Below, piece by piece: positions 34,126 to 48,102 of a DNA stretch of 64,000 nt. The notes beneath the pieces are model-generated. The model was not told where the DNA came from. It searched no databases and was given only the letters and a program-made list of their open reading frames with translations. This stretch comes from Paramecium octaurelia (taxonomy: Eukaryota; Ciliophora; Oligohymenophorea; Peniculida; Parameciidae): assembly GCA_905182995.1 (NCBI GenBank), contig CAJJDP010000093.1, positions 188,563 to 252,562 of the forward strand, read 5' to 3'. The stretch's first letter is position 1; each line of letters begins with the position of its first letter. Made by a program: the position numbers and the translations under genes.

Positions 34126-35777
34126 TCAATTAGTTTCATTGAAGGATTTTTTTAGAAAAGATTTCGCATTTAGGTTTTACTTGTTTTATCCATAGTAATC
34201 ATCTTTTAATAATCCTTCATTTAGTAATTTATCTATCTTCAAAACATACAATGTGTTATTTCGAGGATATTTAAATTGTTAAAGTATCTTACATTAAGGA
34301 TTTATCGTCATTGTCTGCGTCAAGACCCTATCGAATAAGGAATCAAATTGAATTTTGAACTATATTAAGACATTGCCTACTTTATTCATATAATATTACT
34401 GCAATTCTGAGATTCTACTTTTTTTTTTAGAATTTTATCTTGTATTTAATTTTTAAATTGAAATGATCTGGTATTACTACATTACTGTCTTTTCTTGAGA
34501 AACAAAGATGATAGATCAATCACCTGATATATTGGCTAAAATATTAGATAAATCAAAACAACTGAGACCAATATTAGGAATAAAGAAATTAGTGATGCAA
34601 TCATTGTTATCTATTAGCTTTCTCGATTAAATATTGAATTGAGGTTCCTCATTTAATCAGCAATATCATTTTCAATTTGCAAATCATAAAAGAGGATTAG
34701 ATAATAATTGATATTTATAAGCTTTTGAATCGTAATGACGACATCCTTCCCATAAACTGTATTGTATCTACATAAGATATCCTGGGTTGACAAATGACAA
34801 GTAGACTAGATAGTATGTTTATTGTAATAATTGATGAGGGAGTTCCAATCTTCAGAATTGAATCCTGTGATTTCTGAGTCTGCAAAGTTTTTGAGTTCGG
34901 ATGAATTCGATATTTCTTTGTTTTTATAATTGGTTAACAGTAATTGTCCTTTTTGATTTGCTATCATAATATTGATGGTCTCAACTCGAATCATGCTATT
35001 CTAAAATATTATGTCTGAACAAAAGAGGCCTTGAACATCCCAATTCAAATTTAACATTGATTGTGTCATAGTCATTGAATACTTAGGTTCAGACCCAAAA
35101 TATTTATACACATCACTTAATTGAGTGTTGTTTCGCTTGTCCTTCTTCAAATTTTCAAAATGTTGTTGGAACCACAGTCTCTCTTTGGGATGAAAATTTT
35201 CCAATCTTGTTTCTTGAGGGTAGACGTAACTGAATTCGTAAAGGTCTATCGAAGAAACTAGGTAAAATTAATTAGGGATGTAGGGGTCATCAAGGCCCAT
35301 GATACCAAAAACATTTGAACCAATAAAATTTGTATGATTCCTTAATGTTTATTCAGTTAAATCTTCTAATGGCTCTAAATCATTGTAATTAAGTGAAAGA
35401 TATTAATAACATGGAAGAGAATAGGAATGCTCAGGAGGCAGATGTGCTGATTCAGGGTCACAAGGACGTGAGATTGGTTTTTAGATCCAAATATTGTTTC
35501 TCAATTAAAGCCAATATAATTAATTAAGATTAGTCAGAGTAATTTAAGCTATTATGATTTATGAAATAGTACTTCTTGTAAATAAAGAATTGAGTTATCT
35601 ATTTATAGAATCAGCTGAATTCGATAAATGGTTAAACATCTCCTTGAGCATGATATCCTTTTCAGAATTGCTCAATATTTACTATACATAATATAGGTTT
35701 ATTGTCTATGTCAATATGATTGAAGGAATGATTATTGCCAAAATAATACCATTAATAATTAATATCTGAGTTCTCAT
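34126..35777 (-). CDS. Two-TM membrane protein with large ectodomain (sensor-like)
   Basis: ATG 35777 starts with a hydrophobic anchor QILIINGIILAIIIPSIILT. A polar region of about 380 aa follows, then a second segment MIASLISLFLILVSVVLIYL and a cytosolic tail of about 130 aa. Ectodomain pieces such as LYEFSYVYPQETRLENFHPK, LWFQQHFENLKK, NTVYGKDVVITIQKL and LILFYDLQIENDIADQM resemble the layout of double-Cache sensors (anchor, PAS-like ectodomain, TM). I did not find a diagnostic motif, so that is only a resemblance. A 23-nt intron near 34385-34407 (TAG) extends the tail through FLKKSFNETN to TGA 34128-34126. No kinase or cyclase domain follows. Confidence 0.65.
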
Positions 35778-36453
35778 TTTAAACTTTCCTAAATTTGAGC
35801 GAAAACAACGATTTAAAATAGAGGTCTAGATCGAAAAATTCATTATTTGAGAGATTAATAAAAAATAATATAATACATAAATTGATTTGCCATATAAAGC
35901 TTTATATAATTAGGCATTTAGCGCGATCATACTATAAGTCTTGTAAATTTAATAGTATTATATTTAAACATATACTGATTCGGGAAAAAATAAGGTTAAA
36001 TTTTAAATTGCCTCTCATTAATAATTCATAAAATTTAATATACTTTCACACAAGGTTTAGAGTAATTATTACTTCAGTGAAAATGAATGTAAATAAGTTG
36101 TAATATTAAATTTATTTGTAAAATTCCCTGAGTCGATCCACTCTTTTAATTTGATTTATTTTATATAACTTTGTTAATAATGTTTATTAAATTATAAAAA
36201 TAGTTTGCATACACAATTAAATATCTCCATGCAATCATTCTTACTTTGAATAAAAATATTACTTAAAATTTACTTTGATTCAAGATATTCAGACAGTTGA
36301 AAATTCTAGAATGATGAAAACTAAATATTAAGGTTATTTTAATTAGCAATTGAGTATTTGAGGTGTTGAGATGGTGTGGAAAGTGTTGAAGCTTGATAAA
36401 GATGATGAATATTTAGACATTATATGAAATAATATAATTTTATTAATAATAAT
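35778..36453. other. Intergenic region between divergent genes
   Basis: About 676 AT-rich bases with TGA in all frames; no feature recognised. Confidence 0.5.
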
Positions 36454-37267
36454 AATGAATCAATAATTTTTTGGCAACTCAAGATTGGCAATCCAAAGAG
36501 CTCAATAACTTCATTAATTCTTCACAGAGTCAGTCATATATGACTAATTCAAATACACAGCTAAAATGCCTCAATATCCTAAGATTGTATTTTTGCAATC
36601 AAATCCATTTGTAAGAAATTTAGTTGAGAAGTATTGAATTAAATATACTTTTAGACAATTTATTCAATATTCAATAATAGATGCTTAGAAGACAACAGGA
36701 GAAGTAAGTTTATTATTGATGGTTAGGACAGTGTTGCTAGATTGGCTGAATAAGTTCAATTGTAATCCACTTAAACTAATGGTGCATTGTTATTTGGATA
36801 CCCTAATAATGCAAATGAAGCAGAGAAGTACAAAAATGAATAAATAATTCTTAGACTCGATCGATTATTGGATGGTGTCAATTTGGCTATCAGATTCAAA
36901 TTGTCTGAGTCATTGGCATAGAAGATTGCAGGATCATACTTATCCTGTTAATCCTGTGGCAAAGTGTTCAATACAAGTCTACCATTTGTTACTCCAACTC
37001 ATCCAGGATATCAAAATAATGTATGATAAAAACATAATTAATTTTAGTGTCAAACTCCAAGCAAATGTGCTTTAGAATAGAGTTCTGCTCCAGCTGACTA
37101 AATCAATTCAGAAGTTGCCAATTATTATTAATAGAAAGTATGATTTGTGAGGAATAGATTAGGGTGCATATCTTGAATATGAGATAAACGAAGAGCATTT
37201 GTAATATGATTCATAGGAGTTCTTTGAAAAATTAGACAATGCAGTAGCAACACATATCAAAGTTTGA
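36454..37267 (+). CDS. Adenylate-kinase-like protein lacking the P-loop
   Basis: The C-terminal half follows adenylate kinase: NGALLFGYPNNANEAEKYKN (the '..LDGFPR...QAE' position), NLAIRFKLSESLAQKIAGSY, a LID with Cys pairs CQSCGKVFN and CQTPSKC, then NSEVANYYQQK and a closing helix FEKLDNAVATHIKV. The first strand PKIVFLQSNPF stands where GxPGxGKGT should be, so the ATP P-loop is absent. The Arg of the DGFPR motif is also replaced. Introns: 24, 23, 27 and 25 nt, all ending TAG. ATG 36454, stop TGA 37265-37267. It is likely catalytically dead and perhaps structural or regulatory, as non-canonical adenylate-kinase domains are common in ciliated cells. Confidence 0.72.
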
Positions 37268-37397
37268 TATTTTTAAACAAATAAAGAAATATATAAAATT
37301 ATAATTCCATTAATAAATACTTTATTTCAGCCTTTGAATTATGTGAAATAGTCAAAAACTGAAAAGTAAATTTAGTTTTAAAAATTGATTGATAACT

Positions 37398-39511
<2,114 letters not shown>

Positions 39512-39537
39512 AACAGAATTTATATTAAATTAATCAA

Positions 39538-40416
39538 TCATCTAATTTTATGATTATTCAATGTCTCCAATGCCAATAGCAAAGCCTGCGTTCCATTACG
39601 TGCTCCCCCTTGGGCAACCAAAGCATGATACAACTGTTTCACCAATGCCAACCCTGGCAAACTCAAGTTCATCCTATTGGCCTCGTTAATTGCTATGCTT
39701 AAATCTTTAATATAATGTTCAACATAAAATCCAGGCTCAAAGTCTCCCTTCACCATTCTCAGTCCCAGAACACTCCAAGCTGTCGAATTAGCTGCCCCAC
39801 TCTTTATTGTATTAATCAACTATTCCAAACTCAATCCACACTTGTGTCCGTACAACAACCCCTCCACTGTTCCTATCATATTCCCAGCCAACACTATCTA
39901 ATTGACCATCTTAGTATGTTAACCCAATCCAGGACCTCCCATTAATTACACATTGGCACTATACACTTTTAATACATCATTTATTCTATCCAATGCCTTC
40001 TATTATCCGCCACACATCACCACCAGTCTTCCCTCTCTCGCTCCGATGTCTCCTCCACTTACTGGAGCATCAATTGAATCTATTTCCTTCTCATTTGCTG
40101 CCTTGAAGATTCTCTCTGCCAATTCAGGTGATGAAGTAGTGTGATCAACCAGCACTGTACCCTTTTTCATGTGATTTAATATTCCATGTTCTCCCAAAAC
40201 TACCTCCTCAACATCCTTTGGATATCCCAACATCAGAAACACAATATCTGAGTTTTCTGCCAATTCTCGAGGTTGAACAAATTCTGCTCCTGCTTCTATT
40301 ACAGGTTATGCCTTTGCAACTGTTCTGTTGTATATGCGTAATTTGTGACCAGCCTTAAGAATATGCTTGCACATAGACACACCCATTACTCCCGTACCAA
40401 TCCAACCAATATTCAT
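39538..40416 (-). CDS. NAD(P)-dependent beta-hydroxyacid dehydrogenase (3-hydroxyisobutyrate dehydrogenase family)
   Basis: Intronless 292-codon frame from ATG 40416 to TGA 39540-39538. N-terminal Rossmann motif IGWIGTGVMGVSMCKHILKA binds the dinucleotide. AGHKLRIYNRT places NR after beta-2, which favours NADP. DAPVSGGDIGAREGRL is the substrate-binding signature. The catalytic Lys is in GLGQHTKMVNQ, and GMRMVKGDFEPGF-like GLRMVKGDFEPGF is near the C-terminal helices. All four family signatures are intact and the length is typical (about 290 aa). It could act in valine catabolism or as a succinic-semialdehyde/glyoxylate reductase (GLYR-type). Its GC content looks slightly higher than its neighbours. 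The gap to the kinase gene is 26 bases. Confidence 0.94.
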
Positions 40417-40679
40417 TTTATATAGAATCTATATATATGTGAAGCAACTTTTGTAATTATTATTTCCATTGTTGAATAATCAATTTCCGAAAAGATTCTG
40501 TCTCAGTAATTTTATAAATCTAACATTATTTTTATTCCGTAAGCAGCATAAAATTATAGTAAAGATTGGGTAGTTTAATCTGTTAATTACACAAATCCCA
40601 AAAGACTTATTATATGGGTGATATTTCTTAAATTAATAAGCTCCCCTGAAAATCAAATCGAAAGATCTTTTCCAATAGT

Positions 40680-43442
40680 ATGGCCCATAATTTCTATTCC
40701 AAAATACTAATTCGAAGTATACAATCTCGGTCAGCAATCAATACTTTTGCAGTTAACCTTTGTCATTCATTACTATATCAACAACCAAAAAATTTACTAA
40801 TTTGTGGTATTAATACATGTGGTCGAAAACTACATGAATTCCTCGTTTTATTATGTGATCAACAAAAGAGATTCTGGAGAATAATAAAATTATTTTAAAA
40901 AATGCTAATTTATAAAAGTTACCTATATGTGCAATTTTCAATAATAAACACTTTTTTTCTTGTGCGCCTAATCCTAGATGAGGAAAGCTAAGTGATATAC
41001 ACAATAACAAACTCAATTTCTTTAACAATATCGGTTTTATTACTTGGTATGGAGGTACTTAAAAAACAGAATTTATACGCCAACAATCTAGGAGGAGTAT
41101 TTTTGTGTGTGCTCAATATGGAGTCCATTTACAATGAATTACCTCAAATAAATACACTGCAATTATGGACATTTATAGTGATTCTTGTTACACATTTTGA
41201 CGATGAATTAAAATGGCATAAATTTATGAAACACTCACTCTTCTTATACTTTGTGATCAGAACCTTCCTATAAACAAAGGATTAACTGTGCATTACTGAA
41301 TAATTGACCTGTTTTCTCTGGTAACCTTTGAATCATTGGATGTTGTATTAGAATAAGGAAGATGGCCTGATGGCAATTCAGAAGCAATCTTTGGATATCA
41401 CCAAATGCAACCTAGATTAGAAGCAGTAAATTATTAAGGACTCATCTGAATTGGATTTAGAATATAGCAGTGTTTTGGGGAGTTAGCGTCTCCAACATAA
41501 TTTGAAGGAGTTGAAGCAAATGGAACTCAAAAATCCCTTTGTGTAACATAAGGAGTGTGTTCGGAACACCTGCACAATGAAAGAATTGGAAACAAGGCAT
41601 TCCAATATATAAATACCCGAGATTTGGGATTTGTTGCCTTTTGGAATAGGACTTATGAATAATCTATTTGAAATGGAGATAAATAATTAAAAATTTTTAT
41701 AGTTTTTAAAAGTGTCAGATAATGATGGAAAAAACATCATTTTAAATTTAGATTCACTATTAGATAGGTATGATCCATATTTATAATAAGTTCTGAATCG
41801 TGGGAAAGTAAATCCATCAAGTAAGTAGGCTCCAATTATAGCAACCGTTAGAGTAGAAGATTCCCAAAAGCTCCACAAGTGTCCATAATATCAAAAGGTT
41901 TAAATGACTAAAACTCAATGATTCCAGATGGAGGCACCAATCCTAACCTCACTAATAACTTTGGTTGTTGTTCAAATACAAATAACTAGATCAGAGACGA
42001 AGTGAGGACAACTAAGGCTAGATTTAAAAATCTGAATAGGTTGTTCTCTAAATTCCACCCAAAGTCTCCCTCTTATACAAATAATGTGGATAACTCCATT
42101 TAATCAATAGGATAGAACACATAGATTATTAAGATTGTTTAGGAAGTTGGGGCTATGAAGTGCTATTTAAGAATTAAGGTGTATGAGGTTGAAATCAATA
42201 ATAAAATCAACTATCTCTTTTTGATTGAGAACATATCGAATAAGGAAGAATTGAGGCAATTGAACATCAGATACAAGTATTAATAGGCACTTTTGAATTC
42301 ATTGTGTCATGAACTAAGGACACCAATGAACAGTACATTGTCGCAATTGAATGTGCTATCTACATTGATTGCACCTGAGATTAGAGATAAAAATTTACAG
42401 CCAGCGATAATTTCAGCCAAAAAACTTATGTTTTAATTGAATGATATATTGGATTATGCTTAAATAGATTGTAAAAACTTCAATTTGAGTATTTCTCAGT
42501 TTGATACAAATGAGATCTTTGAAATTTTGAGGGAGTTGTTTGATCAAGAATGTAAAGAAAAGTAGTTGGTTTTCTAATTAAATACTACTGCTAATTATGC
42601 AGTTTGTAGTGACAAAGAGAGAATACTGAGAATTCTAATCAATTTGATAGATAATTCAATCAAATTTACTAATTAGTGTGGTTCAATAAGAGTGGAAGTT
42701 TAATAGCAATAATCATATATAATTTTTTCAGTAGAAGATAATGGTGTTGGAATGGGGGAGAAGACTTTAAATCAGATTAGAAGAAATTGTGATTTAAAAT
42801 TATATGACTCTTTCTTAGTTTAATAAACCAAATTAGGACTAGGATTGAAGATCTCTTAACAAATAGCCAAATATCTATGTGTGGATAATGAATTGGTTAT
42901 AATGAGCACTGAGAATGTGCAAACAAAGATATCATTCAAAGTAGAGAATCATCAAAAATAAGTAAGCTAATAAATGTTTCCATCCTTCTAAGGGTTCAAT
43001 TTTACAATCAGTTGCAATTGCATACAAATCTTGATTGTGGATGATGTACGATTCAACCACAATGCCATTGAAGCTCTGTTGTCGTAACACAAAATGAAGA
43101 TGGATAGTGCGTATAATGGTTAATAAGCAATTGAGATAATTAAATAAAAATTGGTTTCGCCATGTTGTAAGACTTACAAGTTAATTTTCATGGATATTGA
43201 AATGCCGGTGAAGAATGGCTTTTAGGCGTCGAAGGATGTAATCTAATATATATCATAATTTATAGATCAATGAGATTCTGAAATAAGAGAATTTGAATGA
43301 TCAATGTGCAATTGTGATGTGTTCTGCTTACAATGGGAATGAAAACAACGACATTGTGAGGAACTGCGGCATCAAAGAGGTATTGCCTAAGCCAATTGAT
43401 CAAAAATAATTTAAACAATTACTTGATAAATATTTATTATGA
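40680..43442 (+). CDS. Hybrid histidine kinase with N-terminal membrane domain (tandem copy 1)
   Basis: From ATG 40680 the N-terminal 230 aa are hydrophobic in blocks (SISLTISVLLLGMEVL, LQLWTFIVILVTHF, HSLFLYFVIRTFL). A PAS-like middle follows, with a 23-nt intron (AAG end) near 41768. Catalytic core: His[19 protein letters not shown] (phospho-His), N box INLIDNSIKFT, G1 VEDNGVGMG, G2 KLGLGLKISQQ. Receiver: LIVDDVRFN, FMDIEMPVKNGF (phospho-Asp) and LPKPI (Lys). A 28-nt intron splits the receiver after SKD. Stop TGA 43440-43442. All key residues are present. The start is the most upstream in-frame ATG. The next kinase starts 16 bases later on the same strand. Confidence 0.88.
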
Positions 43443-43458
43443 TTATATTTATTAATAA

Positions 43459-46018
43459 ATGGGAATACTTTTAAAATTATTGATACTCTAATTAATAATT
43501 AAGGACTTCATTGATCTAGCATTTATTTGGCAAGATAGCAATATGATAACCATTTGCCTGAATATTATATCACTCAGCATTGGGATGATACTTTTCATCT
43601 TGAATTATTGGAAAATTTCAATGATTTATATAAAAGTTGTCCTCTTGGGACTATGTGTAATAAATTCTGAACTTCCGTTTTAACAAAATATAAACTTGGC
43701 CAACGCTTCCTACTTTGCATACACCACCCTTATCCTAATTAACATATATTCTCAAAATCTATCAACCAGACTAATAGTCCATTTTTAACTATTATACATA
43801 ACCATCCGGGCTACATTTACACAACAAAACTATGATTTACATTCTCTGCTGATCATCATCCTCTTATAACCAATCAACCATTACATGATAAATTAAATAG
43901 CTTAGGAGAAAAGTTCACAATTCACTTAGACCTTCCTCTAACAAGAGTCCAAATTTAAATAAACCTAATTTGAATAAGATTAATTATTATCAAGTGAAAG
44001 TAAAAGGGATTATCTCAAGTGTGATTTAAATGAAAGTATTATCTTCAAAGCACTCGACATGGGAATAGAATCTCCTCAACAAGAACATAAAAATATTGGA
44101 GTTAACAAAAATTTTATGGATCAAAGAATCATTGTGAAAAAGTAACCAAATAATTTACCCACAACTGTTTTATCAGATTCCAATTGTAATGCAGAACCAT
44201 TAAAACTCGAGAAAAACCCCAGCACCAAGTATTCAGAAATAGTCTCTATTATGAATAACTTACCTTTTGGTATATTGTTTGTAGATTCATCCTTAAAAGT
44301 TTTAGACTTAAACCAAAGAGTAACCCAATTGTTAGGGTTATAGAATTCAAATGACATTATTTCGTTCCTAGATTAAGCAATACAAAGGTAATATTAATAT
44401 ATAATAAAAGTGGGGACTTCTGCGAGTTTCGATCCTCGAAAAAAGTAAGAAAACCCCAAAAATCACCCAGTAAACTGACATTTCTTAAATAGCCTTCAAT
44501 TAGTCCATAAAAGAAATACATTGACGAGCACATACCCGATGTATTTTCATAATACAATAACAATGCATCTCAATATAAAGGAGATAGTGATGGCAATATT
44601 GGAAAAAATCTCAAATCTATTTTTTAGAATTTTAAAAAAATCCATCAAAGTCAATTAACATCCATGTCTCGAGATAACTTCCAATACATAATCAGAATGG
44701 ATAATATGAATACATCTAGTGGCAAAGCCAAATATAAGAGTTTGAAGCTTAAAATATTCCAATTGGAAGGTTTTGTCTAATGGGAGTCTGTGGTTTATTT
44801 ATTCTTTTTGGAGAACATCACCAAGCGCGAAGAATATAAATTGCTTAATCACAAATACAAGTTTCAACAGGCCTTGCTAAACTCCTTATGTCACGAATTA
44901 AGAACCCCTATCAATGGAACAGTCTCGTAACTATATGCTTTGAAAGATGAATTGTCTTAAAGTTTGGTTGAATCTCATTTGGATCCAGCCATCGTATCGG
45001 CTAAGAGATTGCAATACCAACTCAATGATATCTTAGATTATGCTTAAATTTAATGCTCCTCCTTGATCTTGAACAAATCCTGTTTCAAGTTGTAAGAGGT
45101 CTATTAACAACTCTTTGAGCTCTTCAATTTCGAATGCGTCTAAAAAAACATCAATCTCATCATTGAAAATGTGAATCACATCTCAATCTATACAGACAAA
45201 GAGAGACTGACAAGAATTTTCATTAATTTATTGGACAACTCAGTCAAATTTACAAATCGAGGAGGCACTATCAAATTAATTACTCAAACTACTCCTCTTT
45301 ACTATAAACTATCAATTGAGGATGATGGATAGGGGATATCAGAAGAAATCATCTAAAGAATTGAGGAGTAGGCGGAATTGTTGTTTCAAGATTCACTTCA
45401 ATATAATTCAAATAAACTTGGGTTAGGTTTAAGAATTTCATAGTAGTTAGCCAAATACCTATACAAAGATCAGTTTTTTGAGGTTGATTCTGTTTATGAA
45501 AAGTACACAAAAGTGAGTTTTAGAGTATCAAATCAGATATAGAATTACTCAAATGAATTTGAAATAGACAAAAGACAATTCGCTTAGCTTTCACAATGTG
45601 ATTGTAGCAAGATCTTGATAGTTGATGATATAGGTTGCAACCATTTTGCCTTATAAGTCTTACTCAAAAAGTTCAAGTTGAAGACCGACAGTGCTTATAA
45701 TGGGAATTCAGCAATCGACTTAGTCAAAGAGAGATTGTTATAGCAATGTTGCAAGACTTATCGATTAATCTTTATGGACATAGAAATGCCTGGGAAAAAT
45801 GGGTTTCAAGCTTCTTAAGAAGTAAGAGTTTGTATATTTAGATAACTTAATTATTGAAAGCGCAGAATTTGAATGAAATTTGTATTATAACAATGTATTC
45901 AGCGTACTCTGGAGATGAAGATGTACTGATAGCAAGTCAATGTGGAATGAAAGAACGTATTTCTAAACCAACTGACATACAAAAATTAGAATATCTTGTT
46001 AATAAGTACCTACTTTGA
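43459..46018 (+). CDS. Hybrid histidine kinase with N-terminal membrane domain (tandem copy 2)
   Basis: ATG 43459. N-terminal membrane segments [20 protein letters not shown] and [16 protein letters not shown], further hydrophobic stretches to about residue 170, a PAS-like segment ([20 protein letters not shown]), a 23-nt intron, then His[23 protein letters not shown] box is [16 protein letters not shown]1 IEDDGQGIS, G2 [11 protein letters not shown]. The receiver has [22 protein letters not shown] and ISKPT, where the last position usually followed by I/V is Thr. A 20-nt intron near 45821-45840 falls at the same receiver position as in copy 1. Stop TGA 46016-46018. It shares architecture with the 43442-ending gene, so tandem duplication is likely. 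Confidence 0.9.
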
Positions 46019-46070
46019 ATATTATATATATATACATATATGTAGTCTCTTAATAATTTATTTTATAGCA

Positions 46071-47564
46071 ATGCAAAATGAGACTAATAAAAGAGTGGCC
46101 TATTTTTATCATCCCCAAATAGGGAGATATCATTATGGTAAGGAACATCCAATGAAGCCGAAAAGAATTGCAATGGCGCATAATTTAATTGTGAATTATG
46201 GGTAATATATTATAACTAAGTGTTAGATTGTATCGAAATCTGGACGTATATATGAATCGGTAGGCTTCATTGAAAGAGATGGAGAAATTTCATGAACCAG
46301 AATACTTGCAATATTTGAGTCAATTCACAAGTGTAAGAAGCCAAATTGTGAATGAATATTAACACTATAATTAACAGCCAAATATTACTCACTTTACAAG
46401 CCACATCTACAACGAGTTTGATTTGTTAGATTATAATATGCCACACACTCATGAACCAATTGAAACTAATAATAATTATCCATAACCAAATAGTTTCAGA
46501 GTGGGAGATTCCACTGATAACCCTAGTTTTCCAGGTCTGTATGACTTTTGCCAATTGTCTGCAGGAGGATCGATTGATGCTGCTCATGTGTTGATTTCAT
46601 AGGATGCAGAAATAGCCATTAATTATTCTGGAGGTTTGCATCATGCCAAGAAAAGAGAGGCCAGTGGGTTCTGTTATGTGAATGACATTGTGATAGCCAT
46701 ATTGGAATTGTTGAGAGTACACCAGAGAGTTTTGTATGTTGATATTGATGTTCATCATGGAGATGGAGTTGAAGAGGCATTTCTTCTAACAAATAGAGTG
46801 ATGACTTGTTCATTCCATCAGTATGGAGATGATTTCTTTCCAGGCTCAGGAGATATTGATAGTTATGGAGAAGGATTAGGTCGATATCATGCTCTCAATA
46901 TCCCTTTGAAAATTGGTATGAATGATGAGACCTTTACAGAAATATTCCAGAAAATCATCACCTAAGTTATGGATATCTATAGACCAGAGGCTGTAGTCTT
47001 ACAATGTGGAGCTGATTCCCTATGTCATGATAGATTGGGAGGATATAATTTATCAACCAAAGGACATGGTGCTTGCGTGGAATTCATGATCAAATACAAT
47101 GTTCCCATCTTGGTTTTAGGAGGGGGAGGATATACCATCTAAAATGTGGCTAGATGTTGGGCATATGAAACTGGATTGTGTTTGAACAAAAAAATCGATG
47201 CTCCTATTCCCACCTCAGAAATCTATTATGAATATTATGCTCCAGATTACAAATTGCATTTCCCAATCAAACAAAATGTAGAAAACAAGAACAAGAAGGA
47301 AGAACTTCAAAGAATCGTAGAGAAAATATATGGGTATCTCAAATCTATTGAACCTGCTCCAGGCATTTGCTTCCATGATTTGCCTTAATCTTTTTATCCA
47401 GAATTGAATGTAGAAGAAGGTATTGATATTTTAACATTTTAGAAATCAATCCAGATCAACGTTATGAATAAACATTAAACTAATTCGAGGGTGCTCATTA
47501 TGAAGAAGGAAATGAAATATTAGTAGATCCATCCAATGGATTCTCTGTTCATAGAAGGGAATGA
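46071..47564 (+). CDS. Class I histone deacetylase (RPD3/HDAC1-type)
   Basis: Zn-dependent lysine deacetylase. ATG 46071: [20 protein letters not shown] and [13 protein letters not shown] are class I hallmarks. [20 protein letters not shown] carries the catalytic His pair, [15 protein letters not shown] the zinc-binding Asp/His, then [29 protein letters not shown] (second Asp) and [15 protein letters not shown] with the transition-state Tyr. The C-terminal tail of about 90 aa has FHDLPQSFYPELN. Introns 46202-46226 (25 nt) and 47420-47442 (23 nt). Stop TGA 47562-47564. Length near 480 aa is typical. Acts in chromatin; in ciliates class I enzymes serve both nuclei, but this gene's place is not shown by sequence. 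Confidence 0.95.
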
Positions 47565-47603
47565 TCAACTATATATATATATTTTTAATCAATTTTTGAT
47601 AAC

Positions 47604-48067
47604 TCATTCTTTCATCAATAGATTAACTAAAGCGTCGATTGCAACCGAATTCTCTTTCCCTTTTACACTATTTAATATTAACTAGAAATCCTTCTCAACC
47701 TATTCGTCTCCTATCTATTACACAATTCCCATCAATTCCTTTGTATCAATAAATCCTGTGTTGTTTTCATCAAATACCTTCACACTAGCTTCTATCTCCT
47801 GTTTTACAGGTCTCTTGTCCTTTAACTATATCAAGAGCTTTAAAAAATCATCTTTGCTTATCTTATCCTTCACTTATAGATCCTTTATCTCTTTATCAGA
47901 TATCAGCAAACCGGCTGCTCTCAATATGAATGGCAAATCTAATATATCTTCTCTAATTTACCCTTAGAACTAATGAATCCTTTCATCTCTTTGTCATGAT
48001 ACAGAAATAACAATTCAAACCTTTGTACTTTTTCGGCAGAATATATTTGTTTTAATTAAGTATTCAT
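47604..48067 (-). CDS. Calmodulin/light-chain-like EF-hand protein
   Basis: ATG 48067 gives NTQLKQIYSAEKVQRFELLF; a degenerate first hand LYHDKEMKGFISSKDLPFIL appears after removing a 23-nt intron. A second degenerate region is KDKISKDDFLKLLIQ. The one good EF-hand is VFDENNTGFIDTKELMGIV, with ligands D-N-T-F-D-E. The last hand, SVKGKENSVAIDALVNLLM, is degenerate. Stop TGA 47606-47604. The total of about 145 aa and the four-hand layout match calmodulin-like or myosin light-chain proteins. Convergent with the HDAC gene (39 bases). Partner unknown. Confidence 0.8.
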
Positions 48068-48102
48068 AATAATTAGTCACCTATCATTCAACTAAGCTGA
48101 TC

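Noticed and set aside
39715-40144. Plus-strand frames opposite the dehydrogenase
   Set aside because: Antisense shadows of a gene with four intact family signatures.
40741-41028. A minus-strand frame with a signal-peptide-like start near 41028
   Set aside because: It has no ATG (starts at TTG) and lies opposite the N-terminal membrane region of the histidine kinase at 40680, whose hydrophobic codons mirror into it.
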